A program made the translations under genes and the position numbers. Below are positions 7,430 to 14,163 of a stretch of 22,189 bases of DNA, one piece after another. Each line of letters opens with the position of its first letter. Position 1 is the first letter of the stretch. Source of the stretch: Lentzea aerocolonigenes (GTDB taxonomy: Bacteria > Actinomycetota > Actinomycetes > Mycobacteriales > Pseudonocardiaceae); NCBI RefSeq assembly GCF_000955955.1, contig NZ_JYJG01000412.1, positions 1-22,189 of the forward strand. The letters are read 5' to 3'. The notes under the pieces are model-generated. The model had not been told where the DNA came from and did no database searches. It saw nothing but the letters and a program-made list of their open reading frames with translations.

Positions 7430-9004
7430 CTAGTAACCGGACACGTCCGGCCAGCGGAGCTCGACGCCGTCGCGGTCCAGCCGGTGCTGGAAGTCCGCGA
7501 GCAGGCCGGGGGTGTTGCGCACCGCGCGAGGGGTGACTCGGTGCGCCAGGCAGAAGTCCGCGAGCGCGCCCGCGACCTCGCCGACGTTCCACTCGACCGG
7601 GTGCAGCCGGTGGGAACCGTTGGTGATGTGGGTGGTGCCGATGTTCTTGCCCGCGGGCAGGAGGTTCTCGACCCGCTGGGGGATGAGCGCGCCGAGCGGG
7701 ATCTCGAACGGGCAGCTCGCGACGTCGAGGTAGTTGTCGCCGCCGGTCGACGGGTGCAGGTCGATGCGGTACATGCCGACACCCACGGCATCGGTGTGCT
7801 GCACGGCGCCCTTGTCGCCGCGCACGGCGAGTGAGAGGTCCTGCTCGACGATCGTGTACTCGGCCCTGATCCGCCGCGACTCGCGGATGTACGGGGCCTG
7901 GGCCAGACCGTCCGCGCTGCCGGTGACGTCACCGCGCAGCCGCAGGCCCGGAAACCCGGCTTCGGTCTGCAGCCAGTACAGCACCGACCGCGAGAGTTCA
8001 CGTGCCGCCGCGATGTGCGCGTCCGCGTCCGGTACGTCGATCACCGGCGACTCGAAGTAGTCGATCATCGGCCAGTTGACCAGGCAGATGTCGCTCTCGT
8101 AGGCGCCCTCGACGAAGTTGCGCCGGGCGGCGATGCGCCGGAACGTCCACAGGTTGCTGTCGCCGGCGCTGAGACGTTGATCCGACACGACGCTGAACGG
8201 GTCGTCGTCCGGGTTCGGGGTGAACGTCCGCTCGGCGATGCTGAGCGTGCGGGGGTCGGGGGAGCGGAACGACAGCATCCGGTCGCCCCAGTAGTCAGGC
8301 TGGTAGTCACGCCAGAACTCGTACCGCGCGGGCTTGTCGATCGTGTGGTCGCCGTCGACGTGGTCGATCGCGAAGCACACCGACATCGCCTGCATGTTGG
8401 CAGGCTGGGCCACTTCGGGCGCACTGGGTTCGCCGGTGTCCAGTGTGGACTCGAAGCCGGTCACGTACTCGGTGCCGGACAACGGCAGCAGCTCGCCCGT
8501 CTCGGTCGCGTCCAGGATGTAGGGCGCGGACAGCTCGATCTCCGAGCCGTTGTACGAGACCGTGACCGACGTGATCCTGTCACCGTCCATCCGCGCCGAG
8601 ACTGGCCGGCACGGTTGCAACACGGTGAGTTTGCCGCTGCCCTGGTACGGTGCCAGCATCTCGTCGATCACCGCCACGGCGACGCGCGGCTCGTGGCAGA
8701 GCCTGCTGACCGCGCCCGCACCCGGGTTGAGCTCCCGCCACGCTCGCGCTCGCGGGGTCAGCGGGTAGTGGCGGCGGTAGTAGTCGCGGATGCCTTCGCG
8801 CAACGCACGGTAGCTCGCGGTGACGCCGAACCGTTCGACCCAGCTGTGCTCGTCGGGCGGCACGGCCTGGCTGGTCAGCTGCCCGCCGAGCCAGTCGAAC
8901 TCCTCGGTGAGCACGACCCGGCGGCCCGCCCGCAGGAGTGCGAGAGCGGCGGCGACGCCTCCGAGTCCGCCGCCCACTACGACGACGTCAGTGTTGTGCG
9001 GCAA
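7430..9004 (-). CDS. FAD-dependent oxidoreductase (FAD_oxidored type)
   Basis: A flavoprotein of about 524 aa. The N-terminal Rossmann motif is DVVVVGGGLGGVAAALAL, with GxGxxG at 11-16. The C-terminal segment LLPAGKNIGTTHITNGSHRL, then HPVEWNVGEVAG, is the second FAD-binding region typical of the PF12831 family. Members often sit in sugar-utilisation loci and are sometimes loosely labelled xanthan lyase; few have a known reaction. There is no signal peptide, so it acts in the cytosol, probably on the imported sugar. The TTG at 9004 is preferred because GGAGGA stands five bases before it; an in-frame TTG at 9022 would add six residues but lacks a ribosome-binding site. It follows the LacI gene by 63 nt and should be co-transcribed with it. 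Confidence 0.88.
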   Translation of the reverse strand: MPHNTDVVVVGGGLGGVAAALALLRAGRRVVLTEEFDWLGGQLTSQAVPPDEHSWVERFGVTASYRALREGIRDYYRRHYPLTPRARAWRELNPGAGAVSRLCHEPRVAVAVIDEMLAPYQGSGKLTVLQPCRPVSARMDGDRITSVTVSYNGSEIELSAPYILDATETGELLPLSGTEYVTGFESTLDTGEPSAPEVAQPANMQAMSVCFAIDHVDGDHTIDKPARYEFWRDYQPDYWGDRMLSFRSPDPRTLSIAERTFTPNPDDDPFSVVSDQRLSAGDSNLWTFRRIAARRNFVEGAYESDICLVNWPMIDYFESPVIDVPDADAHIAAARELSRSVLYWLQTEAGFPGLRLRGDVTGSADGLAQAPYIRESRRIRAEYTIVEQDLSLAVRGDKGAVQHTDAVGVGMYRIDLHPSTGGDNYLDVASCPFEIPLGALIPQRVENLLPAGKNIGTTHITNGSHRLHPVEWNVGEVAGALADFCLAHRVTPRAVRNTPGLLADFQHRLDRDGVELRWPDVSGY

Positions 9005-9067
9005 CAGCTTCCTCCAGGTCAACCGAGGGGGCGTGCGGGGAGGGTGGGCAGAGCACGAGTTCCTCCA

Positions 9068-10063
9068 TCAGGCCCGCCCGAGCGTCGAGCCCTCGATGAA
9101 CTCACAGGCCAGCAGTTCTTGCGGTGTGGATCCGCGCTCCAGGACCTCGGTCAGCGCCTGCACCGCCCGCCGTCCCATCTCGCGCCGGGGAATGCGGAAA
9201 CCGGTGAGCGCCACGTCGTCCGGCGCGGGCCGGGTGGCCGCGCCGAGCATGAGCACGGAGAGATCACCGGGAACCGACAGGCCTCGGTCGCGAGCGGCGA
9301 GGACGAGCGCGGCACCGTCGGAGACCTCCTCGGTGAGCACGGCCGTGACGCCTGCGCCGAGCAGCTGGTCAAGCCCGGTGAACGGCACGTGGATGCCGTC
9401 GACCCCATGTGCGGCAACGGCTTCACGGAACCCGCGCAGCCGGTCCGCGGACGACTCGGCGCCCTTGCCCGCACCGACGTAAGCGAACCTGCGGTGGCCC
9501 AGCGCAACCGCGCGGTCCACCAGGTCGCACACGGCCGCGGGGTAGTCGGCGCCGACGTGCGGCACCGGGCCGCCCGCGTCGTCGCGACGGCCGATCGACA
9601 CGAACGGGATGCCCTCGGTCAACATTTGGGCGAGGTCTCCCCGGTCGAGGGTGCGACCGAGCAGCACGCACCCGTCGGCGAGCCGGATCCTGCTGTCGTC
9701 GCTGAAGATCCGCCGCCTGCCGCCCGCCGCCTTGGCGCTGGTGAACAGCAGCAGGTCGCACCCGGCCTCCTCGGCCTGCTCCTCGATGCCCTCGAGGAAC
9801 GGCTGGTAGAAGTCGGCGCGGGTGCTCGGGAACACCGCCTCGTAGGTGAACACGCCGAGGATGCGGTTGCGCTGGTCGTGCAGCCTGCGGGCGATCGGGT
9901 TCGCGACGTATCCCGTCCGGCGGATCACCTCCAGCACCCGTGTGCGGGTCTCCGGCGCGATGCGGGCACCGCCGTCCTGCCGGTTGTTGAGCACCAGCGA
10001 CACCGTGGCCTGGCTGACGCCTGCCATCCGCGCGATGTCCTGCTGGGTGAGCCGCTTGGCCAT
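9068..10063 (-). CDS. LacI-family transcriptional repressor
   Basis: A 331-aa regulator. The N-terminal helix-turn-helix and hinge helix are clear: LTQQDIARMAGVSQATVSLV at 5-24, then LNN and the segment TGYVANPIARRLHDQR. The remainder is a periplasmic-binding-protein-like sensor domain (RILGVFTYEAVFPS onwards, GLSVPGDLSVLMLG late). It should repress the locus until a sugar inducer binds. The ATG at 10063 has AGG about six bases upstream; a GTG two codons earlier is possible. It is the first gene of the minus-strand operon, and a perfect palindrome lies just before its start, so it probably represses itself together with the divergent gene. Confidence 0.94.
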   Translation of the reverse strand: MAKRLTQQDIARMAGVSQATVSLVLNNRQDGGARIAPETRTRVLEVIRRTGYVANPIARRLHDQRNRILGVFTYEAVFPSTRADFYQPFLEGIEEQAEEAGCDLLLFTSAKAAGGRRRIFSDDSRIRLADGCVLLGRTLDRGDLAQMLTEGIPFVSIGRRDDAGGPVPHVGADYPAAVCDLVDRAVALGHRRFAYVGAGKGAESSADRLRGFREAVAAHGVDGIHVPFTGLDQLLGAGVTAVLTEEVSDGAALVLAARDRGLSVPGDLSVLMLGAATRPAPDDVALTGFRIPRREMGRRAVQALTEVLERGSTPQELLACEFIEGSTLGRA

Positions 10064-10070
10064 GAGCACC

Positions 10071-10088
10071 TGCCAATTCGAATTGGCA
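10071..10088. promoter_or_regulatory. LacI-type operator O1, perfect 18-bp palindrome
   Basis: TGCCAATTCGAATTGGCA equals its own reverse complement. The central CG flanked by AT-rich half-sites is the usual shape of LacI-family operators. It lies 7 bases upstream of the LacI start codon, where bound repressor would block transcription of the minus-strand operon. Confidence 0.75.
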
Positions 10089-10091
10089 TGG

Positions 10092-10121
10092 AGTCTGCGC
10101 CAGTGGCTCGCGAGTCGTCAA
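10092..10121 (-). promoter_or_regulatory. Possible promoter of the LacI/transporter operon
   Basis: On the minus strand, TTGACG (10121-10116) and CAGACT (10097-10092) are 18 bases apart. The -35 is good and the -10 keeps only the most important positions. It lies between the two operator palindromes, consistent with repression by looping or by occlusion at O1. Confidence 0.35.
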
Positions 10122-10126
10122 GCCTG

Positions 10127-10144
10127 TAATAATTCGAATTAGCA
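10127..10144. promoter_or_regulatory. LacI-type operator O2, imperfect palindrome
   Basis: TAATAATTCGAATTAGCA shares the AATTCGAATT core and the right-hand GCA of O1. The inner 12 bases (TAATTCGAATTA, 10130-10141) are perfectly palindromic. Its centre is 56 bp from that of O1, and it overlaps a TAATAAT that could be the -10 of the divergent rightward gene. One repressor could thus control both directions. Confidence 0.65.
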
Positions 10145-10198
10145 TCTTGACGGACCTGGTGTGAGCGAGCGAGGGTGCTGCGCCAAGGAGGTAGGCCC

Positions 10199-11977
10199 GT
10201 GAACGCATTCAGCCGTCGCAGCCTGATCACCGGTGCCACCGCGATCGGACTGCTCGCCGCTCTGCCGTCGTCGGCGCTCGCTCTGCCCGCGCCACCACCC
10301 GTCACGCCGAACCGGCGCTCGTTCGCACCGGACGAACAGCGGTTCGCGCAGTACCTGATGCTGGTCTCGCCGATGGTCGCCGACATGGACTCCAGCGGGT
10401 TCTTCGGCGGCGGCTGGTGGCGCAGCCCGAACGCCTCGTACAACGCCCGCGTCCAGGAGCACGTCTACACACTGGCCTGGTTCGCGACGCAGGCCCGGCC
10501 GTGGAACCCGTATCGCGGCAACGCCCAGGTGCTGGCCGCGCTGGACGCCGGGCTCGGCCACTACCTGGGGCTGCAGCACTCGGACGGGTCGTGGCCCGAG
10601 TACTCCAGAGATCAGCACTCGCTGGCGGCGACCGGGTTCGCGATGGGGTACCTGAGCAAGACCAATGCGTTGCTTCGCCGAGCCGGTGTGCTGCCACAGC
10701 GGCAGGCGCAGATCAGCGCGTCGCTGCGCAAGGCGATGACGTGGTTCCTGGACGGTTCGAACGAGGTCGTCTGGCAGTCGCCGCTTACCTGGGCCAACCA
10801 GACCACGTCCGGACTCGCCGGGTCGGCGCTCGCGTTGAGGCAGGACCCGGATCCGGTGCTGCGGCAGCGGTTGACCGAGGCGTTCGCGCGGCTGGCCGTC
10901 CGGGGGCAGAGTCCTGCCGGGTTCTTCTACGAGGAGAGCGGCGCGGACACCAACTACAACTTCGAGGTGATGCTGCCGGAGCTCGCGGACGCGTGGCGGC
11001 AGTCGGAGGACCCGAACCTCGTTGCCATGGCCCGGAAGTACACCGACTGGCTCGGCTACAACCTGCTGCGCGAGCCGGACGGGTCCGGGTGGTTCTCGAA
11101 CGTCGCCCCGAACTCGCGGACGTCCTCCAAGTTCTACGCCGACGTCCGGCCCGATCCCGAACGGACGGCGCTCGACAACCAGTTCGTGCCGGTCGTCCCG
11201 GATCTGGCGGCGTTCGTGTCCAGCCGGGAGGATCTGGCCGGCGCACGTGCCGCGTGGGCAGCGGACCCGGCGCCGGTGCCGGCGTTGGTCAAGCCGGACA
11301 CCTCGCCGCGGATCCTGACGCACGCCATCTACGGAGAGCGGTATCCGAGCCGTGCCGAACGGACGGCGGCGATCGCGCGGCTGCCGTACCAGCAGGCGCA
11401 CTTCACCGAGCGGCGCAGTGATCAAGGGCAGGACTTCCTGTTCGTGCGACGGCCTCGGTTCTATCTCGGCGGCTACTTCGGTGCGCGCCGGGCGACCTCG
11501 CTGGCGCGCACCGGGCTGACGTTCCTGTGGCACCCGGTCGCGGGCACACTTGTGCAGTCGTTGAACAACAACAACTACGCGTGCTGGGCGACCGTGTTGC
11601 CGGGACAGGTGCCGGACTCGAACGGGCCGCAACAAGCCGAGTTCCTGGGCGGTGAGCCGTACCGGTTCCGGTACCGCACGCCGTCGGGTTCGGTGGTGAC
11701 CGAGGTGGCCGTCGGCGACCGGATCACGCGATCGGTGCGGGCGACGACGGCGGCTTCTGAACAGATTCCTCTGGTGGTAAGGGATTCCGACACCGTCGCA
11801 CTCGACTCGCGCGGTCTCACGCTGACCCGCGGCCGGGTGGTGGTGCGGTTCGACTGGGCGCAACAGCTCGATCCTTCGCTGCGTCCGGCGTCGACGGTGA
11901 CCTATCCGGGCCGCCGCATGTTCATCCTCACCGTGCCGCACAACGGGATCTTCACCCTGACGATCTCGGTCCGTTAG
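10199..11977 (+). CDS. Tat-exported protein, probable alpha/alpha-toroid glycan-active enzyme (family not recognised)
   Basis: A 592-aa protein starting at a GTG with an ideal AAGGAGG (10185-10191). The N-terminus carries a twin-arginine signal (FSRRSLITGATAIGLLAALP, Arg6-Arg7) with likely cleavage near ALALP. The next ~350 residues look helical, with motifs such as EHVYTLAWFATQ, YLGLQHSDGSWPEYS and TNYNFEVMLPELADAW, resembling the alpha/alpha toroids of polysaccharide lyases and related enzymes. The last ~200 residues read as beta strands (YRFRYRTPSGSVVTEVAV, PLVVRDSDTVALDSRG), suggesting a C-terminal beta-sandwich. The layout matches several lyase families, but I could not assign one or name catalytic residues securely. 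It is divergent from, and shares operators with, the LacI/transporter operon, so it probably degrades the polymer whose pieces are imported. Confidence 0.75.
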   Translation: MNAFSRRSLITGATAIGLLAALPSSALALPAPPPVTPNRRSFAPDEQRFAQYLMLVSPMVADMDSSGFFGGGWWRSPNASYNARVQEHVYTLAWFATQARPWNPYRGNAQVLAALDAGLGHYLGLQHSDGSWPEYSRDQHSLAATGFAMGYLSKTNALLRRAGVLPQRQAQISASLRKAMTWFLDGSNEVVWQSPLTWANQTTSGLAGSALALRQDPDPVLRQRLTEAFARLAVRGQSPAGFFYEESGADTNYNFEVMLPELADAWRQSEDPNLVAMARKYTDWLGYNLLREPDGSGWFSNVAPNSRTSSKFYADVRPDPERTALDNQFVPVVPDLAAFVSSREDLAGARAAWAADPAPVPALVKPDTSPRILTHAIYGERYPSRAERTAAIARLPYQQAHFTERRSDQGQDFLFVRRPRFYLGGYFGARRATSLARTGLTFLWHPVAGTLVQSLNNNNYACWATVLPGQVPDSNGPQQAEFLGGEPYRFRYRTPSGSVVTEVAVGDRITRSVRATTAASEQIPLVVRDSDTVALDSRGLTLTRGRVVVRFDWAQQLDPSLRPASTVTYPGRRMFILTVPHNGIFTLTISVR

Positions 11978-12012
11978 TCCACAGTGGACAGTGGGTTCAC
12001 CCTGATGGCGCA

Positions 12013-12105
12013 ATGCCGAAGCGCATGTTCTCGCAGCTCGCGGGGTATTCGTTGATCCCCGAAACCCGCTGGCTGAGCCGCTCATACCGTGAGGAGTGGT
12101 TGTGA
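12013..12105 (+). CDS. Possible 30-aa small ORF preceding the 58-aa gene
   Basis: An ATG at 12013 opens 30 codons (MPKRMFSQLAGYSLIPETRW, then LSRSYREEWL) with strong G/C at third positions. Its TGA overlaps the next ATG by one base. No clear ribosome-binding site precedes it, and the same DNA contains a sigma-B-like promoter, so the two readings compete. No family was recognised. Confidence 0.2.
   Translation: MPKRMFSQLAGYSLIPETRWLSRSYREEWL
12023..12048 (+). promoter_or_regulatory. Sigma-B-type stress promoter (GCAT-N16-GGGTAT)
   Basis: GCAT at 12023-12026 and GGGTAT at 12043-12048 fit the actinobacterial sigma-B/F/H pattern GNNT-N14-16-GGGTAC/T. It lies about 57 bases upstream of the ATG at 12105. 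Confidence 0.45.
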
Positions 12106-12281
12106 TGGCACATGTGCGTCGTCTGGTCGACGTCCACACCGGTGACGAGTTCGATCAACCGGTTCCCTTCGGTCTGGTGTACCCGGTGTGCACAGCGGAC
12201 GGCGCGGCGCCTCCCAGTCAGCGCGGGCGGACGTGGGAGCACCTCATGGCGAGCGACCGGGAGTTGCGGCCGGTCGTGTGA
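12105..12281 (+). CDS. Hypothetical protein, 58 aa
   Basis: The ATG at 12105 follows GAGGAG (12091-12096) at a spacing of eight bases. The product (MAHVRRLVDVHTGDEFDQPV, then PFGLVYPVCTADG) has no signal peptide or transmembrane segment and was not assigned to a family. Codon use is normal for this genome. A sigma-B-like GGGTAT box upstream and a strong hairpin right after the stop suggest an independent, stress-induced transcript. In-frame GTG starts at 12096 and 12102 are possible but less well spaced. Confidence 0.6.
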   Translation: MAHVRRLVDVHTGDEFDQPVPFGLVYPVCTADGAAPPSQRGRTWEHLMASDRELRPVV

Positions 12282-12301
12282 ACGGTGATCCCACCGGGTA
12301 C
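12276..12301 (+). promoter_or_regulatory. Possible sigma-B-type promoter (GTGT-N16-GGGTAC)
   Basis: GTGT at 12276-12279 and GGGTAC at 12296-12301 match GNNT-N16-GGGTAC and lie 46 bases before the ATG at 12347. The box overlaps the left arm and loop of the following hairpin, so it may instead be chance. Confidence 0.35.
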
Positions 12302-12327
12302 TGCCCGGTGGGACGCCCGGTCGGGCG
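12289..12327. terminator. Tandem hairpins after the 58-aa gene
   Basis: A perfect 10-bp stem (TCCCACCGGG at 12289-12298, loop TACTG, right arm 12304-12313) is followed at once by CGCCCG-GT-CGGGCG (12314-12327). Only eight bases separate the stop codon from the first stem. This is the common GC-rich, T-poor terminator form of actinobacteria. Confidence 0.6.
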
Positions 12328-12346
12328 CCCGTGAAGGGAGCTCGAC

Positions 12347-13135
12347 ATGGACTTCGGACAAGGGCTGACCGACGCCTGGCGCGCGGTGGCGACGTTCGTG
12401 CCCAAGCTGGCGGTCTTCCTGCTGATCCTGCTGATCGGCTGGTTCGTCGCCAAGGCGGTGGCCAAGCTGGTCGACAAGGTGCTCGAGCGGGTCGGGTTCG
12501 ACCGGCTCGTCGAGCGCGGCGGCATCAGGCAGATGCTCTCGCGCAGCAAGTACGACGCTTCTGATCTGCTCGCGAAACTCGTCTTCTACGCGTTGCTGCT
12601 GATCACGTTGCAGATCGCGTTCGGCGTGTGGGGCCCGAACCCCGTCTCGGACCTGTTGACCGCCATCGTGGCGTGGCTGCCCAAGGCCGCGGTCGCGATC
12701 ATCATCGTCGTGGTGGCCGCGGCGATCGCCCGTGCTGTCAAGGACTTCATCGGCAGCGCGCTCGGCGGTCTGTCCTACGGCAACGTGCTCGCGAACATCG
12801 CGTCGGTGTTCATCTGGGCGTTGGGCATCATCGCCGCGTTGAACCAGATCGGTGTCGCCACCACGGTGACCACGCCGGTGCTGATCGCGGTGCTCGCGAC
12901 GGTCGGCGGGATTCTCGTCGTCGGCGTGGGCGGTGGCCTCATCGGGCCGATGCAGCAGCGGTGGGAAGGCTGGCTCGGACGAGCGGAGCGCGAGCTGCCG
13001 CAGGCCCAGGCTCAGGCCGAGGCGTACCAGCGCGGTCGCGAGGACGCGGTGCGGGCCCGTGCGGAGGCGGAGACGGTCGCGCGCGAGACGGCGGCCAACG
13101 ACCCGGTTCTCGACACGAGGCCGGACGTTCGCTGA
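12347..13135 (+). CDS. Mechanosensitive-channel-like TM-helix membrane protein
   Basis: A 262-aa integral membrane protein. About five hydrophobic segments are visible: around residues 15-40 (VPKLAVFLLILLIGWFVAKA), 75-95, 105-125 (AAVAIIIVVVAAAIARAV), 145-165 and 170-195 (ending GGILVVGVGGGLIGP). These match the conserved TM-helix repeat (PF05552) found in small MscS-related proteins. The MscS beta domain is absent; instead residues ~200-262 are a charged, Ala/Gln/Glu/Arg-rich tail that is probably helical or coiled-coil. It could be a gated channel or a membrane scaffold used in osmotic or envelope stress. The ATG has a GGGAG about seven bases upstream. It ends four bases before the convergent gene's stop. 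Confidence 0.85.
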   Translation: MDFGQGLTDAWRAVATFVPKLAVFLLILLIGWFVAKAVAKLVDKVLERVGFDRLVERGGIRQMLSRSKYDASDLLAKLVFYALLLITLQIAFGVWGPNPVSDLLTAIVAWLPKAAVAIIIVVVAAAIARAVKDFIGSALGGLSYGNVLANIASVFIWALGIIAALNQIGVATTVTTPVLIAVLATVGGILVVGVGGGLIGPMQQRWEGWLGRAERELPQAQAQAEAYQRGREDAVRARAEAETVARETAANDPVLDTRPDVR

Positions 13136-13139
13136 GTGG

Positions 13140-13460
13140 CTATGCCAGCTCGTTCGACAGCGGCCTCGTGCCGTGTGTGTGAGCGAGCTGGCACACCGCC
13201 ATCAACCGGATGCCGAGCCACGACGTGGGTGTCCACTCAGGCTCGACCTCCAACAGCCCGCGCGCGTACGAGGCGAGCAGCACGACCGCGGCCATCGTGC
13301 CCGCACCCTCCACACCGAACAGCAGGATGTCGCGCACCGCGGCGGCGTGCTGGTCGACCTCGGCCAGCAGTGCCGGCGTGACGGCGAGTGCCGCCCACCC
13401 GGCCCCGATGCGGCCGGACAGCTCGGAGATCCACTGTCGCGCCTTGTTCTCACCACGCAT
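13140..13460 (-). CDS. DUF6401-like small protein
   Basis: A 106-aa protein (MRGENKARQWISELSGRIGA at the start). The central ALLAEVDQHAAAVRDILLFG and LLASYARGLLE resemble DUF6401 proteins, which are small, actinobacterial, sometimes labelled as linked to natural-product biosynthesis and of unknown function. The assignment is from memory of the family pattern and is tentative. It is convergent with the channel-like gene, with only four bases between the two stops, and divergent from the next gene. No good ribosome-binding site is seen before the ATG. Confidence 0.65.
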   Translation of the reverse strand: MRGENKARQWISELSGRIGAGWAALAVTPALLAEVDQHAAAVRDILLFGVEGAGTMAAVVLLASYARGLLEVEPEWTPTSWLGIRLMAVCQLAHTHGTRPLSNELA

Positions 13461-13493
13461 CCGGCCACGGTAACGAAACCCGGTGAAGCCCTG

Positions 13494-13518
13494 GTTTGAG
13501 GGCGCTGGGCGGGGGTAC
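13494..13518 (+). promoter_or_regulatory. Sigma-B-type stress promoter (GTTT-N15-GGGTAC)
   Basis: GTTT at 13494-13497 and GGGTAC at 13513-13518, 15 bases apart, match the full actinobacterial sigma-B/F/H consensus. The box lies 55 bases before the ATG at 13574, an ordinary leader length. It is the best such promoter in the window. Confidence 0.7.
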
Positions 13519-13573
13519 TCGCCCGCCGTACGTCAAGCAGTCGGCGCGGCGGATTCGGCTGTGGAGGCGAGCG

Positions 13574-13900
13574 ATGACCCTGAACGACATCTCACTGCAG
13601 CAGCAGCGCGTGACCGCGTTGGAGAAGCTGGACAACGCCGTGTGCACAGCGCTCACGAACATCGAGCTCGACGAGGCCCGCAAGTATCTGAGCGAGGCTC
13701 TGGCCGACTGCGCCGCGACCGACACCACCGTGCCCGCACAGGTCCTGGCCTGCGTCGAGGCCGCGGACGAGCACCTCGGCTACAGCGAGCGGATGGAAGC
13801 GCGGACCCTGCTGACCGTCGCCCACCGCATGCTGGCCCGCGTGCCCCGGCCGGTCCTGCCGCGTCCCTCCACGCCCGGCGACGTGATCCTGCGCGGGTGA
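13574..13900 (+). CDS. Hypothetical protein, 108 aa, probably stress-induced
   Basis: The ATG follows GGAGG (13564-13568) at a proper distance. The protein (MTLNDISLQQQRVTALEKLD, then NAVCTALTNIELDEARKYLS) appears wholly helical up to about residue 90, with two regularly spaced helix pairs, and ends in a Pro-rich tail (RVPRPVLPRPSTPGDVILRG). There is no signal peptide or membrane segment. I do not recognise the family. A full-consensus sigma-B-type promoter stands upstream, so general stress or stationary-phase expression is likely. Confidence 0.72.
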   Translation: MTLNDISLQQQRVTALEKLDNAVCTALTNIELDEARKYLSEALADCAATDTTVPAQVLACVEAADEHLGYSERMEARTLLTVAHRMLARVPRPVLPRPSTPGDVILRG

Positions 13901-13924
13901 TTGATCCACGGACGTCCCGGGTAT
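13899..13924 (+). promoter_or_regulatory. Sigma-B-type stress promoter (GATT-N16-GGGTAT)
   Basis: GATT at 13899-13902 and GGGTAT at 13919-13924 fit GNNT-N16-GGGTAT. The -10 region GGGTATTCG is identical to that before the 58-aa gene. The next start codon is 33 bases downstream. Confidence 0.5.
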
Positions 13925-13956
13925 TCGAACGCGTGTTCGGATGAAAGGGGACGACC

Positions 13957-14145
13957 GTGAACCGCACACCGGAGAAGGACCCGCGCGACTGGACGACCGG
14001 TGACGAGCCGATGACCGGGCCGCAGGAGTCCTACCTGCACACGCTCGCCCAGGAAGCGGGCGAGGAGGTGCCGGACGAGCTGACCAAGGTCGAGGCCTCG
14101 CAGCTCATCGACCGGCTCCAGGAGAAGACCGGACGCGGCAGCTGA
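13957..14145 (+). CDS. DUF3072 family protein, 62 aa
   Basis: A GTG start stands six bases after AAAGGGG. The protein's core MTGPQESYLHTLAQEAGEEV, followed by LTKVEASQLIDRLQ, is the DUF3072 pattern: a small acidic, helical, SAP-like domain of unknown function common in actinobacteria. The GGGTAT box upstream suggests stress induction. Translation ends shortly before a large inverted repeat shared with the convergent BTAD gene. Confidence 0.85.
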   Translation: MNRTPEKDPRDWTTGDEPMTGPQESYLHTLAQEAGEEVPDELTKVEASQLIDRLQEKTGRGS

Positions 14146-14163
14146 CCACCCGGACCTCAGCTC

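Noticed and set aside
11978..11989. GTCCACAGTGGAC as a terminator after the toroid gene
   Set aside because: The arms are separated by a single base, so a stable RNA hairpin cannot form without opening several pairs.
10139..12139. A 666-codon minus-strand frame opposite the Tat-exported gene
   Set aside because: Composition is antisense-like (Arg/His/Val-rich), while the plus strand has a Tat signal and a perfect ribosome-binding site.
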